Virus record (IMG/VR): IMGVR_UViG_3300028800_000033 | Span: 1 to 40,475 of that record | DNA: 40,475 nt | Reading direction: 5' to 3' (one strand) | DNA from: a virus | Shown: in pieces, positions 23,272-30,552 of the stretch | Layout: each line of letters opens with the position of its first letter | How positions within the stretch are numbered: position 1 is the first letter of the stretch | Made by a program: the position numbers and the translations under genes | Notes under the pieces: model-generated | What the model was told of the DNA's origin: nothing | The model's database searches: none | What the model saw: the letters and a program-made list of their open reading frames with translations, nothing else

Positions 23272-25323
23272 TTATACTGCCTGCGCCATATTTTGTGAAG
23301 GTATTTGTTTCATGATTTCCTGCATAAATCGGTTGGCTTGTGTTCTCATTTCGACGTCTTTTTTCTCAAATTCTTCTTCTTGTCTTTGTCTTTCATTATC
23401 TATTTCTAAATCAAGTTCCCTATGTGCTGTTTCTATCTCACCAAATTTAGCTATGTTTTCAAGGAGAGAGGTAAGAGCTGCTTGTTTTTCTTTAAGCGAC
23501 ATAGCTCTATTGCGTTCAATCATGCTTAAACGCTCTTCGTATAGTCCTAGATTGCTTTCTGATCTAGAGTTATCTTCTCTTGCTCTTCCGATATTAGCCA
23601 TTGCTTTTGAATAGAGTTCTTTAAGTTTAGCTTCTTCAAATGCGTGTTGAATATTGGTGGCTTCTTCTTGAACTGCTTGTTGCTGCTGCTCTTGTTGTTC
23701 AAGGAATGGAATGATCTCGCCTTTACCAGTAATATTGAGCTTAGGAATAATCATAGATGGTGGAAATACTTCTCTACCGAATCTTTCATTGATCTCAAGC
23801 ATTTGCTGGGCTTGTAAGTTCTGCTGTGTTGGTGTTAGATCGCTTTCCTCAACTATTGTTTGGAATGTGGAATAAATCTTGCTATAGAAATAGGGCGATG
23901 GCTCTTCATTTATGATTAATTTCACTTTTTCCGCATTCCAATTATTAAGAACTATCTTAAGTAATAACTCACCAAGAAGCTTATCGCTAAAATCCCATTG
24001 GTCGAAATACTTCTGAAATACCATCAAGTTAGCCGCTTGCTTGATAAGCAATGTAAGACTCGATGATTGTTTATCATCCTGTCCGGACCAGCTTTCTAGG
24101 TCAATTCCAGATGTCTTAAATATCAAATCAGCCATTTGCTGGCCTAATGCAAGATCGCTTTCGGGAACAGCCGTAGGTATAATCTTTTCACAGTCTGTTA
24201 GCTCATATCCTGGATTGATTAGGATGTCGTATCCATTATTAGCTTTCTTCAGATTGTCTTCGTTAGCGACAGCGCCTACTTTTCTCTTATAACCTGAATT
24301 AATTGTTGCTGATGCTATGTCATTATTAGTTATTATTTTGTAATTAAATAAGAACTGAGGATCTCTCATAGTTCTAATTAATGATCTAACTCTTAAATCA
24401 TAGTAATTAATATGAGGGTCGTAGTTCCAGAAGTAAGGGACACATGGAGATGTATCAAATCCCATAGGGTTTTCACCTTGGAACATGAGGATATCGTTTA
24501 AAACGACAGCACATTTCCAACACGGGACATCCACTGTCACTAATTCTAGATCGGGAATGTTATACAAAAGTGAATCTAAATCAGCTTCTTTGCCAAAGTC
24601 AAAGAACTGTTGCCTTTTCTTGCTAAATAAACGCTGTTTCTTCTTTCGCCATTTGTACCATACATAAGACAGCACTAAAAGATCATTTCTCGCCATGTTG
24701 GTATTCTCAGGCAGGAAATAGAAATTACCATATCTTTGAGGTGTTCCAGCCATGGGAAATACTTGAGAGATCTTATCAGGGAATCTTGTCTCTGCTTCTT
24801 GTTTTGAAATGTACTCTTGACACCATACGAATTGAGCGTCTGACATATCAGGATTGCGAAAGTAGGGATCAACTAGAAATGAATTGTATTCCCAAATCTT
24901 TACCTTTAATTCTCCCTGTGCCTGATCATTGCCATTATAATCTAAATAAGGCTGCGCTAAGCACATGCCGGAAATAGCTGCTAATTCTTTGCACTTAGAT
25001 TTCTGCTCATGGATAAAACCTCTATTAGCCTCGTGGGTAATTAGTTTGTTATATTGATCGGTGGCTTGGGGGTCTGCTCCATCTGCAGGAATATAAGAGA
25101 AATTCTTGCGATGCTGCCTTTCATAGCCAGTTAAAATATTAATGGGCTGTTGTACTAGGTTGAAATAATATTGCTGAAAGGATGTCGTGGGGCTGAAATT
25201 AAACATGCGGTTAAGGTAAGACTGTGAACCTGCGTAGAAGAGAGTGTCTATATTGCTTTGGTTCCATCGAGCTTGCTCCAAAGGCATGAATTTAGCATAG
25301 AGATTATCTAGCCATTGGCGCAC
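23272..25323 (-). CDS. Portal protein, 683 aa (start uncertain)
   Basis: The dodecameric ring at the capsid vertex through which DNA enters. N-terminal residues include WNQSNIDTLFYAGSQSYLNR and FNLVQQPINILTGYERQHRK, a pattern I associate with P22-type portals. The C-terminal 150 residues are a long Gln/Glu-rich coiled coil (FLEQQEQQQQAVQEEA; barrel helices) ending MQEIMKQIPSQNMAQAV. The first usual start codon in frame is a GTG at 25323 with AAGGA four bases upstream. The frame stays open and protein-like upstream (LYLPPWNNNIEPSQG). A strong GGAGG at 25383-25387 stands five bases before an in-frame ATC at 25377, so the true start may be there. Confidence 0.8.
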   Translation of the reverse strand: MRQWLDNLYAKFMPLEQARWNQSNIDTLFYAGSQSYLNRMFNFSPTTSFQQYYFNLVQQPINILTGYERQHRKNFSYIPADGADPQATDQYNKLITHEANRGFIHEQKSKCKELAAISGMCLAQPYLDYNGNDQAQGELKVKIWEYNSFLVDPYFRNPDMSDAQFVWCQEYISKQEAETRFPDKISQVFPMAGTPQRYGNFYFLPENTNMARNDLLVLSYVWYKWRKKKQRLFSKKRQQFFDFGKEADLDSLLYNIPDLELVTVDVPCWKCAVVLNDILMFQGENPMGFDTSPCVPYFWNYDPHINYYDLRVRSLIRTMRDPQFLFNYKIITNNDIASATINSGYKRKVGAVANEDNLKKANNGYDILINPGYELTDCEKIIPTAVPESDLALGQQMADLIFKTSGIDLESWSGQDDKQSSSLTLLIKQAANLMVFQKYFDQWDFSDKLLGELLLKIVLNNWNAEKVKLIINEEPSPYFYSKIYSTFQTIVEESDLTPTQQNLQAQQMLEINERFGREVFPPSMIIPKLNITGKGEIIPFLEQQEQQQQAVQEEATNIQHAFEEAKLKELYSKAMANIGRAREDNSRSESNLGLYEERLSMIERNRAMSLKEKQAALTSLLENIAKFGEIETAHRELDLEIDNERQRQEEEFEKKDVEMRTQANRFMQEIMKQIPSQNMAQAV

Positions 25324-25443
25324 ATTTCCTTGAGATGGCTCTATATTATTATTCCAGGGGGGAAGATATAGTCCGATGATGGCCTCCGAAAGGTAATCGA
25401 TTACATATCAGTACCATACAACAAAGAAATTATTATGGCAAAT

Positions 25444-25674
25444 TTATTTGGGAGGATCGGGCTTATCTAAATTCATTGCATGCACTCTTTGCCAATAATG
25501 CGTCCAACGACATTTTTCATCTTCAAACGAATACCATCCTTCTGTTGGATCACATTGAATAGCTTCATCTCCCACATATGTTCTACATCCCAGTAAAACT
25601 TCTCTATCTCTCCAATATACCCATACGACTTCGAATGCCTTAGGGAGTTCATCTTTAACGCTAATCCAATTCAT
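25444..25674 (-). CDS. DUF551-like protein, 76 aa
   Basis: The N-terminus MNWISVKDELPKAFEVVWVY is the hallmark of DUF551 (W-I-S-V-x-D-x-L-P). The expected closing W-M-P-L-P is replaced by THYWQRVHAMN. I start it at 25674, after AGGAGG, rather than at the first ATG of the open frame, which lies in the preceding gene. DUF551 proteins are common in phages and prophages; their role is unknown. One of three copies in this genome. Confidence 0.65.
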   Translation of the reverse strand: MNWISVKDELPKAFEVVWVYWRDREVLLGCRTYVGDEAIQCDPTEGWYSFEDEKCRWTHYWQRVHAMNLDKPDPPK

Positions 25675-25678
25675 ATTA

Positions 25679-25867
25679 CTATAATCCTCCTGCCTTCCAG
25701 TCAAATTTTATATCTTCTTTATTTAGCACTGGATCATATTTTTCTTTAACATCCCACCATCTGCTTTCATTCTTAAATCTAATTTTATCCCCTTCATTAA
25801 CCTTAGAATCAAGCCAACAAATTGTATTTTTAATTCCGCTGACAAGATGAAATTGATTGCATTTCAT
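25679..25867 (-). CDS. Hypothetical protein, 62 aa
   Basis: A small Trp/Lys-rich protein (IKNTICWLDSKVNEGDKIRF, then RWWDVKEKYDP). The motif G-D-x-[IV]-x-[FL]-K-x-E, W-[DW]-V-x-x-K-Y suggests a small beta-barrel. It resembles short conserved phage proteins often found with DUF551 genes. It is followed five bases later by the DUF551-like start. Confidence 0.5.
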   Translation of the reverse strand: MKCNQFHLVSGIKNTICWLDSKVNEGDKIRFKNESRWWDVKEKYDPVLNKEDIKFDWKAGGL

Positions 25868-25916
25868 ATGGAAATCCTACTTTAAATTTTACTATTTGAT
25901 TATGAATGGGCAATCT

Positions 25917-25940
25917 TTATTTAACACTAATACAATTCAT
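25917..25940 (-). pseudogene. Remnant of a DUF551-like start
   Basis: Minus strand ATGAATTGTATTAGTGTTAA and a following stop read MNCISVK. The first 21 bases differ from the start of the DUF551-like gene at 25674 at only two positions. It seems to be a leftover of a further tandem copy between the two intact ones. Confidence 0.35.
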
Positions 25941-25942
25941 TA

Positions 25943-26299
25943 TCACTCTTCATTCAAAGCTCCGCATCGCATACAAAGTGTTTGATTTTTAGGCATCCAT
26001 GTATTCATATGGCCGATTTCTTCACATTCTTTTTCTGGTGTGATTTTTTCCTTTGGTGGAGGCGGTAGAGGCATCCAATGGGTTATTTCATCTTGATCTA
26101 ATCCATATTCAATATCCATGTAAGCGCCAGAAGTTGGCATAAGTGGTGCTTCATTAAGAAATTCCCATTCATTAGGTCCCGCACAAGAAATTCTAGCTAT
26201 TGAAATGGGTTTTGGTTCACTTGATCCCTGGTTGTTGGCACAGACCAAGACGTAATCATATAAATCTGGTAATCTCGTTTCTACACTAATCCATTCCAT
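25943..26299 (-). CDS. DUF551-like protein with C-terminal zinc knuckle, 118 aa
   Basis: The N-terminus MEWISVETRLPDLYDYVLVC and the ITHWMPLPPPPKE end of the domain (residues about 80-92) are typical of DUF551. A tail with one CMRCG pair plus an earlier C and H could bind a metal. Second of the three DUF551-like genes; the segment between this and the next copy carries a relict start. Function unknown. Confidence 0.7.
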   Translation of the reverse strand: MEWISVETRLPDLYDYVLVCANNQGSSEPKPISIARISCAGPNEWEFLNEAPLMPTSGAYMDIEYGLDQDEITHWMPLPPPPKEKITPEKECEEIGHMNTWMPKNQTLCMRCGALNEE

Positions 26300-26300
26300 T

Positions 26301-26726
26301 TTATTCTCTCTCCCAGTTAAATTTTGCGCTTTTTCTTCGATTCTCTTGGTGTGTCAAATACTGAAGATTAGATAAACAATGTTTTCCTCCTTTAGAGACA
26401 GGAATGATGTGATCGACTTCGTATCCCCTAGGGCAATTTTTGTAAAATCTACCTATGTTCTGCTTCTCTTCCCACTCTAGATCTTCACAGGCTTCTTTAA
26501 ACTTGGATCTTCGGTTAAATACTCTCTTGGATATAGCATATTTTCCTTTATCTGTTTCGTAATATTTCTTTTGACTTTTTTTAAGCTTTAATGGATTATC
26601 TTTATTCCATGAGTTGATCTTATTCCTTCTTTTCTCAAGGAAGTCATCAATCTCAGGTTTCATTAATACAGACGCTCTCTCTATAAACTCTTTATCTATC
26701 ATATTACACACTACGTCTGATAACAT
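26301..26726 (-). CDS. Free-standing HNH endonuclease, 141 aa
   Basis: Residues 102-127 carry the HNH core: YEVDHIIPVSKGGKHCLSNL, then QYLTHQENR, with D105-H106, N120 and H126 at the expected spacing. The N-terminal 90 residues are helical and basic and likely bind DNA. Near-terminase HNH proteins can aid packaging (as in HK97 gp74-like enzymes) or act as homing endonucleases; context (between large terminase and portal) allows either. No intron boundaries are visible around it. An alternative start is the ATG at 26702. Confidence 0.75.
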   Translation of the reverse strand: MLSDVVCNMIDKEFIERASVLMKPEIDDFLEKRRNKINSWNKDNPLKLKKSQKKYYETDKGKYAISKRVFNRRSKFKEACEDLEWEEKQNIGRFYKNCPRGYEVDHIIPVSKGGKHCLSNLQYLTHQENRRKSAKFNWERE

Positions 26727-26734
26727 TGGTTATG

Positions 26735-26944
26735 TTAACTTTTGATACCCTCAGAAGCATCTGTCGAAATAACGTTACTAACTAACAAATTTTCCAAGTA
26801 AATTTCTCGTTCAAATTCTTCTTTTTCATTTCTCAAAACCTCTTCATGAAAAGAATTTAGCAAAGGTAAGTCTGCATATGCAGATAAATAACTTAGAATT
26901 TGCTTACATTGCATACGATCCAAATTAATTTGCCATTTTTTCAT
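26735..26944 (-). CDS. Hypothetical protein, 69 aa
   Basis: An acidic helical protein (SFHEEVLRNEKEEFEREIYL) whose ATG overlaps the large terminase stop (ATGA), so it is translated with the terminase. No family recognised. Confidence 0.55.
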   Translation of the reverse strand: MKKWQINLDRMQCKQILSYLSAYADLPLLNSFHEEVLRNEKEEFEREIYLENLLVSNVISTDASEGIKS

Positions 26945-28224
26945 CTCTGAAACCTATTTCTTAAATACTCATTGGGATCATGTTTGTATGGCTGATATTC
27001 AACCACTTTGTGACTATGGCAGGCATACCTAAGCGCATCAACCCCATGGTCGTCCTTCTTCAATGGCACATCATATCCTTTCGCTGCTTCCCTTGGATCC
27101 CACACATAGCTTTCTATCTCTCTAATCAAATTCTTGCAGCAATCCATTATCAAAATCTTTCCTGATTGCATCATCTCGCATAGTGTTTGGATGCCATTCT
27201 CTACATCATTATTAGCATGTATTGGAAACAAACCTTTGCGTCTCATCTCTAATTGAAATGCCTCAGCACTAGGATCAATGTAAATCTGTTTTACACCGTA
27301 TGGCTCAAGGAATTCTTCCAAGTCCGAAGCAAACTCGCTATTCACTTTTTGTCTTCCTCGGACTTTTGGATCCCAGAAGTATTCTTTCTCTACCCACATT
27401 TGCATACCTGATTGAGTGTATTTTCCTGTCGACACACCTATGAGAAGACATGAAAAAGGGTTAGAAGTGCCGTAATCAATTGAAGCAATATAAGACTCAG
27501 CAGCACGAGGTGGACGGTTAACAACGTGTATCGATCTATCGAAAAAATCGAAGATGGCTCCTTCCGCCAAACACCATAAGCCGAGATAATTACGCTTGTA
27601 AAACAAACCAGAGAGGCTATCGCGTATGCGCTGCTTATAATTTTCGTCAACATAAGGGTTATCGTCCAGGGTAAAGTGTAATGAATAATAGTTAGGGTCT
27701 CCAGCTTCCGCTTTATCAATCCATTGCTTAAGCTTGTGATTAGGATGGGATGGGTTCATTGTTCCAAATCCCATAGACCATGGATTAGATAGCCTAGTAT
27801 CTGCCATATCAATGATTGATTCTGGCCATAGGGTCATTTCGTCGCCATAGAGCAATGACATCGTTTTACCTTGGAATTGCCCGATTGCCCCCTCGTCTTT
27901 GGCGCCTAATGTCTGGATGGTCTTATCCCTAAACTTTAGCTGCCTCTTTCCGCTATACCACGTGCAGAATGGCCTAAATATAGCTAATTGATCGCTTTCC
28001 ATAATCAAGCGAATAGCATTTTGATAGATAGTATCTGAAGTATGACCCGCCATAAAGATAGCCGAATCAGGGCATTCATTTACTGCTTGCATAAATCTAA
28101 ATAAACTACCTACTGTTTTACCACTTCGCACTGATCCATGGGCTAAATTCCAATGCCGAGTAGATTTATTTACAAACTCAAGCTGTTTTACGCTTAGAGG
28201 AGGTTTTTCTTTTTGGTTTCTCAT
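26941..28224 (-). CDS. terL: Terminase large subunit, 427 aa
   Basis: ATP-driven DNA packaging motor and nuclease. Walker A is GSVRSGKT (residues 30-37); Walker B is SLLYGDEM (about 123-130) with the catalytic Glu. The C-terminal RNase H-like nuclease has IASIDYGTSNP (D250), IYIDPSA (D317) and DDHGVDALRYA (D392/D396). This is the terminase_3/PBSX-like layout, and the length is normal for that group. The start overlaps the end of the J-domain gene by 47 bases, and the stop overlaps the next ORF. It works with the small subunit at 29207 and the portal at 23272. Packaging mode cannot be read from this, but the circularly closed contig fits headful packaging. Confidence 0.95.
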   Translation of the reverse strand: MRNQKEKPPLSVKQLEFVNKSTRHWNLAHGSVRSGKTVGSLFRFMQAVNECPDSAIFMAGHTSDTIYQNAIRLIMESDQLAIFRPFCTWYSGKRQLKFRDKTIQTLGAKDEGAIGQFQGKTMSLLYGDEMTLWPESIIDMADTRLSNPWSMGFGTMNPSHPNHKLKQWIDKAEAGDPNYYSLHFTLDDNPYVDENYKQRIRDSLSGLFYKRNYLGLWCLAEGAIFDFFDRSIHVVNRPPRAAESYIASIDYGTSNPFSCLLIGVSTGKYTQSGMQMWVEKEYFWDPKVRGRQKVNSEFASDLEEFLEPYGVKQIYIDPSAEAFQLEMRRKGLFPIHANNDVENGIQTLCEMMQSGKILIMDCCKNLIREIESYVWDPREAAKGYDVPLKKDDHGVDALRYACHSHKVVEYQPYKHDPNEYLRNRFQR

Positions 28225-28714
28225 TCTCTTCCGGATAGTTTTTTTTTACCCATTTAGCTAATGCGTGTAAATGTTTAACAATTGTAGGTTTTGCAAATTC
28301 ATTCCTACAATCATCAATCATTTTAGATTGGGATTTTGTTATCCATTCTTTTTGGCGTATTTCATCTTTTAATTTCCCTATTTCTATATTCAATGACTGA
28401 ATCTTGTTTCTATATTCAAATTCTCTTTTTTGAGCTTCAGCATGCCATTTTGGATAGTTAGAGCTTATGTTCTTATAATATTCAGCTTGAGATTTCCAAT
28501 GTGCGATTAGTTGATCTTTTGAAGGATCATATGGATGAAATGTTTTGTATTCTTTATGAGATTTACCCATATATTTATCTACATTGTCATATTGATTCTG
28601 TAGTTCTTTCATCAAGTCAACATCTCCCCCTTTATCAGGATGGAAATGTTTAGCTAGCTTGCGGTAGATTTCTTTAGCTTGGTCTTTCGTTTGGCAGTTG
28701 GCAAAGAAGTTCAA
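28178..28714 (-). CDS. J-domain (DnaJ-like) protein with coiled coil, 178 aa
   Basis: Residues 1-45 form a J-domain: YRKLAKHFHPDKGGDVDLMK has the invariant HPD (25-27) between helices II and III, preceded by the Ala/Lys-rich helix II. After a linker, residues about 85-135 form a coiled coil, and the C-terminus is very basic (EKPKRKTSSKRKTA). J-domains recruit and stimulate Hsp70. There is no G/F or zinc domain, so this is not a full DnaJ. It is sandwiched between an arm/AP2-like protein and terL, which it overlaps by 47 bases. A role in handing host DnaK to packaging or head assembly is inference. Confidence 0.85.
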   Translation of the reverse strand: MNFFANCQTKDQAKEIYRKLAKHFHPDKGGDVDLMKELQNQYDNVDKYMGKSHKEYKTFHPYDPSKDQLIAHWKSQAEYYKNISSNYPKWHAEAQKREFEYRNKIQSLNIEIGKLKDEIRQKEWITKSQSKMIDDCRNEFAKPTIVKHLHALAKWVKKNYPEENEKPKRKTSSKRKTA

Positions 28715-28935
28715 CGGTCTAGACTCCTCAATCTATAGTTAATCAATCTGTTTTTATCAGCCCATTCATGGTATTTATCTGGATTCAATATAAAATTTAG
28801 TTCGTTTTCCAATGCCCACTTTTCCGCCTCTTCTCTAGTTGCAAAACATAGGCATAAGGTCTTTATTCCTTTTCGTCTTAGAACGAGACGCCACACCACT
28901 GAATTTTTATTTGATCTTGGATATATTGATGCCAT
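28711..28935 (-). CDS. Stand-alone AP2/arm-type DNA-binding domain protein, 74 aa
   Basis: The sequence MASIYPRSNKNSVVWRLVLR followed by RKGIKTLCLCFATREEAEKW is the three-strand-plus-helix pattern of the N-terminal arm-binding domain of tyrosine recombinases, which also resembles AP2 domains. The normal catalytic part of an integrase is absent; a short Lys/Arg tail follows. It may bind DNA near the packaging genes or regulate them. The stop overlaps the J-domain gene start by ATGA. Confidence 0.65.
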   Translation of the reverse strand: MASIYPRSNKNSVVWRLVLRRKGIKTLCLCFATREEAEKWALENELNFILNPDKYHEWADKNRLINYRLRSLDR

Positions 28936-28948
28936 ATCAACCTTATTA

Positions 28949-28977
28949 TTGCACCAATTACACCAGAATGGTATAAT
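28949..28977 (+). promoter_or_regulatory. Extended -10 promoter for the rightward 84-aa gene
   Basis: TATAAT at 28972-28977 is preceded by TGG (an extended -10) and, 17 bp upstream, by TTGCAC. The start would be near 28984, about 44 bases before the ATG at 29028. This supports the reality of that gene. Confidence 0.5.
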
Positions 28978-29027
28978 TATGTCAACCTAAAAACCAATCG
29001 TCATACCACTTTCAGCGAGAATATATA

Positions 29028-29282
29028 ATGGATATTAATCCTCAAGATTTGAGTAAAGATGAGCGTAAAGAAGAATCATCAAAAGACATAAACAAAGAAC
29101 GATTGCCACTTAAACCCTCTAGAAAAGAACTGATTGGAATATTGGATGATATGATCGAAAGAATAGAACAAATGCCCCCACAAGCTCTTGTGATAAGCAT
29201 TAATCATTATGATTGGCTTTCTATGTTGTTGCTATTTTCATCGCTTTTCAAGTCCTCACTAGATTCTGAGGGCGATTCTTGA
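29028..29282 (+). CDS. Hypothetical protein, 84 aa, opposite the small terminase end
   Basis: A rightward single gene with a charged N-terminus and a helical core (PSRKELIGILDDMIERIEQM) followed by a hydrophobic segment INHYDWLSMLLLFSSLF. The motif P-x-x-x-x-x-[ST]-I-N-H-Y-D-x-x-x-[ML]-x-L-L seems conserved-looking rather than random. Its last 76 bases overlap the 3' end of the small terminase gene on the other strand. A promoter-like sequence lies just upstream, but the ribosome site is weak. Confidence 0.5.
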   Translation: MDINPQDLSKDERKEESSKDINKERLPLKPSRKELIGILDDMIERIEQMPPQALVISINHYDWLSMLLLFSSLFKSSLDSEGDS

Positions 29283-29659
29283 CCATCTTTAGCTTGATTA
29301 ACTTTGATCTGATTCATGATAGCTTCGAATTGCTTAATCGTGTTCTCATCTATCTGTAAGTCTTGTTCTGTGTCTTTTTGTTTTAGATACTGCTTCCCCA
29401 GCCATATGAGCATGGGGTGATTACCTGACATTGCCTTCTTAAACTGTGCGTGGCGCAATAATCCTTTACCACCGCTCTGCCTGCTAGCGGAATAATCGGA
29501 GAAAGACATGCCTTTATCAATTACTGTACGATCGTATAATGTATCCTTATGTATTCCTAGTGCATCGGCTATTTCCATACCCGAACATTGTGCTCTTAAC
29601 ATAGAATCTACTTTATCCCAATCTATTTCTATCCTTGGTCTTCCAGTAACTTGCATCAT
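29207..29659 (-). CDS. terS: Terminase small subunit, 150 aa
   Basis: DNA-recognition partner of TerL. Residues about 9-45 (GRPRIEIDWDKVDSMLRAQC, then GMEIADALGIHKDTLYDR) form an HTH domain of the kind found at the N-terminus of small terminases. The middle contains an H-P-M-L-I-W-L-G-K-Q-Y-L-K segment typical of the family. The C-terminus is acidic and Ser/Asp-rich. It is the first packaging gene of the leftward late region, overlapping the Lys-rich peptide gene upstream (ATGA). Gene order then runs to the arm-type domain, J-protein and terL. Confidence 0.8.
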   Translation of the reverse strand: MMQVTGRPRIEIDWDKVDSMLRAQCSGMEIADALGIHKDTLYDRTVIDKGMSFSDYSASRQSGGKGLLRHAQFKKAMSGNHPMLIWLGKQYLKQKDTEQDLQIDENTIKQFEAIMNQIKVNQAKDGQESPSESSEDLKSDENSNNIESQS

Positions 29660-29778
29660 TTCTTCTTCATTTTTTTATCGCATTTCGCGAGCTTTTTATC
29701 TCTAGGGATATCTTTTTTAACAAGAGTATCCATCATTTTATCGATCTTTTTCTTGTCTTTCTTGATTAGCTTGTCCAT
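29656..29778 (-). CDS. Lys-rich peptide, 40 aa
   Basis: A short ORF encoding MDKLIKKDKKKIDKMMDTLV and a Lys/Met tail; nearly half the residues are Lys. Its stop overlaps the small terminase start (ATGATG), so it is probably translated. Like the 38-aa peptide at 15986, it is a basic peptide inside the late region. Function unknown; binding to packaged or target DNA is a guess. Confidence 0.55.
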   Translation of the reverse strand: MDKLIKKDKKKIDKMMDTLVKKDIPRDKKLAKCDKKMKKK

Positions 29779-29813
29779 TAAATAGTACCTTTAATTTATC
29801 TATAGCCATGAAT

Positions 29814-29999
29814 TCATTCATCGTCAATATCTTCATCTTTTTCTCTATAATCCGAAATTAATGCATATAGCAATCCATATGCCTTACCAATTTCAAAACA
29901 GGCTTCTTCGTGAGCGCCTTTATCTATCAGCTCAATAGTGTCTATTAGCCATTCCATAGATTTCTTTATCGCAAAGTTTTCATCTTCCACTAAAATCAT
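29814..29999 (-). CDS. Hypothetical acidic protein, 61 aa
   Basis: The first gene of the leftward late region, close behind a sigma70-like promoter. Mostly helical (KKSMEWLIDTIELIDKGAHE, then EACFEIGKAYGLLYALI), ending in a run of acidic residues. No family recognised; a small regulator is possible. Confidence 0.55.
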   Translation of the reverse strand: MILVEDENFAIKKSMEWLIDTIELIDKGAHEEACFEIGKAYGLLYALISDYREKDEDIDDE

Positions 30000-30021
30000 A
30001 AACCTCTCACTGTTAGCCTAA

Positions 30022-30049
30022 ATGTTATCGATATGATTTTTTAAGTCAA
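30022..30049 (-). promoter_or_regulatory. Promoter of the leftward late region
   Basis: Minus strand TTGACT (30049-30044), 16-bp spacer, TAACAT (30027-30022). Transcription would start near 30015, just before the 61-aa gene and the terminase genes. It is back-to-back with the rightward promoter at 30077, so the two might be jointly controlled. Confidence 0.5.
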
Positions 30050-30076
30050 CTTTTTTCACTTTTTTTGATTAAGGGA

Positions 30077-30121
30077 TTGTATTTAATTAATCGCTTGTGT
30101 ATATTTATGCACATCAAAGCA
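30077..30121 (+). promoter_or_regulatory. Rightward promoter with conserved downstream motif (copy 1)
   Basis: TTGTAT (30077-30082), a 17-bp spacer and TATATT (30100-30105), followed by TATG, three free bases, ATC, one purine and AAGCA. The same -35, spacer length, -10 and downstream motif recur at 37373-37417. It drives the 54-aa gene at 30206. The leader contains a possible AGCC/GGCT hairpin and a minor 20-codon ORF at 30121. Confidence 0.7.
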
Positions 30122-30205
30122 TGAAAATCAGGAGCCCACATAATAGCAAAGTGGCTGATAGAGTAAGGCGGAGAAAAAACTAAACCTAAACGATGGAGAA
30201 TGAAA

Positions 30206-30370
30206 ATGCAAAGCCTAGAAAAAAATGAATTTTATATGAGTAAGGAACGTTTAGATGCCTTTATCAAAAGAAATTTTGAGCATATTTGCGAAGAGATAGA
30301 TGAAGTGGAAGAAGCAAAAGCAATGGCTTGGTTAGATGAATACCTTATGGCCAACAGAAAGGAGGTGTAA
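30206..30370 (+). CDS. Small acidic protein, 54 aa
   Basis: A rightward gene with GGAG eight bases before the ATG and a good promoter upstream. The product is helical and acidic (ERLDAFIKRNFEHICEEIDE, then VEEAKAMAWLDEYLM). No family recognised. It is isolated from the rightward early operon but has the same promoter type, so it may be expressed at the same time, possibly as an early regulator or anti-host peptide. Confidence 0.65.
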   Translation: MQSLEKNEFYMSKERLDAFIKRNFEHICEEIDEVEEAKAMAWLDEYLMANRKEV

Positions 30371-30371
30371 T

Positions 30372-30488
30372 ATGCACTTAACGTTTGATTTTAAATCCAT
30401 TTTAAGGTATACTCTTTTCGACATTTCTTGTATAATGTTCCGCGTAGGCACAGGGCTTACGCGGTTTTTATTGCGCATAATTTTTTGA
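30372..30488 (+). CDS. Possible small hydrophobic/basic peptide, 38 aa
   Basis: An AGGAGGT site lies five bases before its ATG, directly after the stop of the 54-aa gene. The product (LRYTLFDISCIMFRVGTG, then LTRFLLRIIF) could associate with membrane. However, a terminator-like hairpin (30440-30469) lies within the frame, so either the ORF is spurious or termination is leaky. Confidence 0.35.
   Translation: MHLTFDFKSILRYTLFDISCIMFRVGTGLTRFLLRIIF
30440..30469 (+). terminator. Intrinsic terminator of the small rightward transcript
   Basis: A perfect 7-bp stem, CCGCGTA (30440-30446) with TACGCGG (30458-30464), followed by TTTTTA. It would end the transcript begun at 30112 or so. Confidence 0.65.
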
Positions 30489-30522
30489 TAAATATAATAT
30501 TATTGGATTATCTAATTGTGCG

Positions 30523-30552
30523 CTCCCTATACACAGTGTGTAGGGGGTTTTT
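30523..30552 (+). terminator. Second intrinsic terminator facing the ParB-like gene
   Basis: A stem formed by CTCCC and TACAC with GTGTA and GGGGG, with a two-base bulge and a three-base loop, followed by TTTTTC. It backs up the first terminator and lies directly against the stop of the convergent ParB-like gene. Confidence 0.6.

Noticed and set aside
30408-30436. TATAAT at 30431 as a promoter
   Set aside because: No -35 box at 16-18 bp, and transcription would begin inside the terminator stem.
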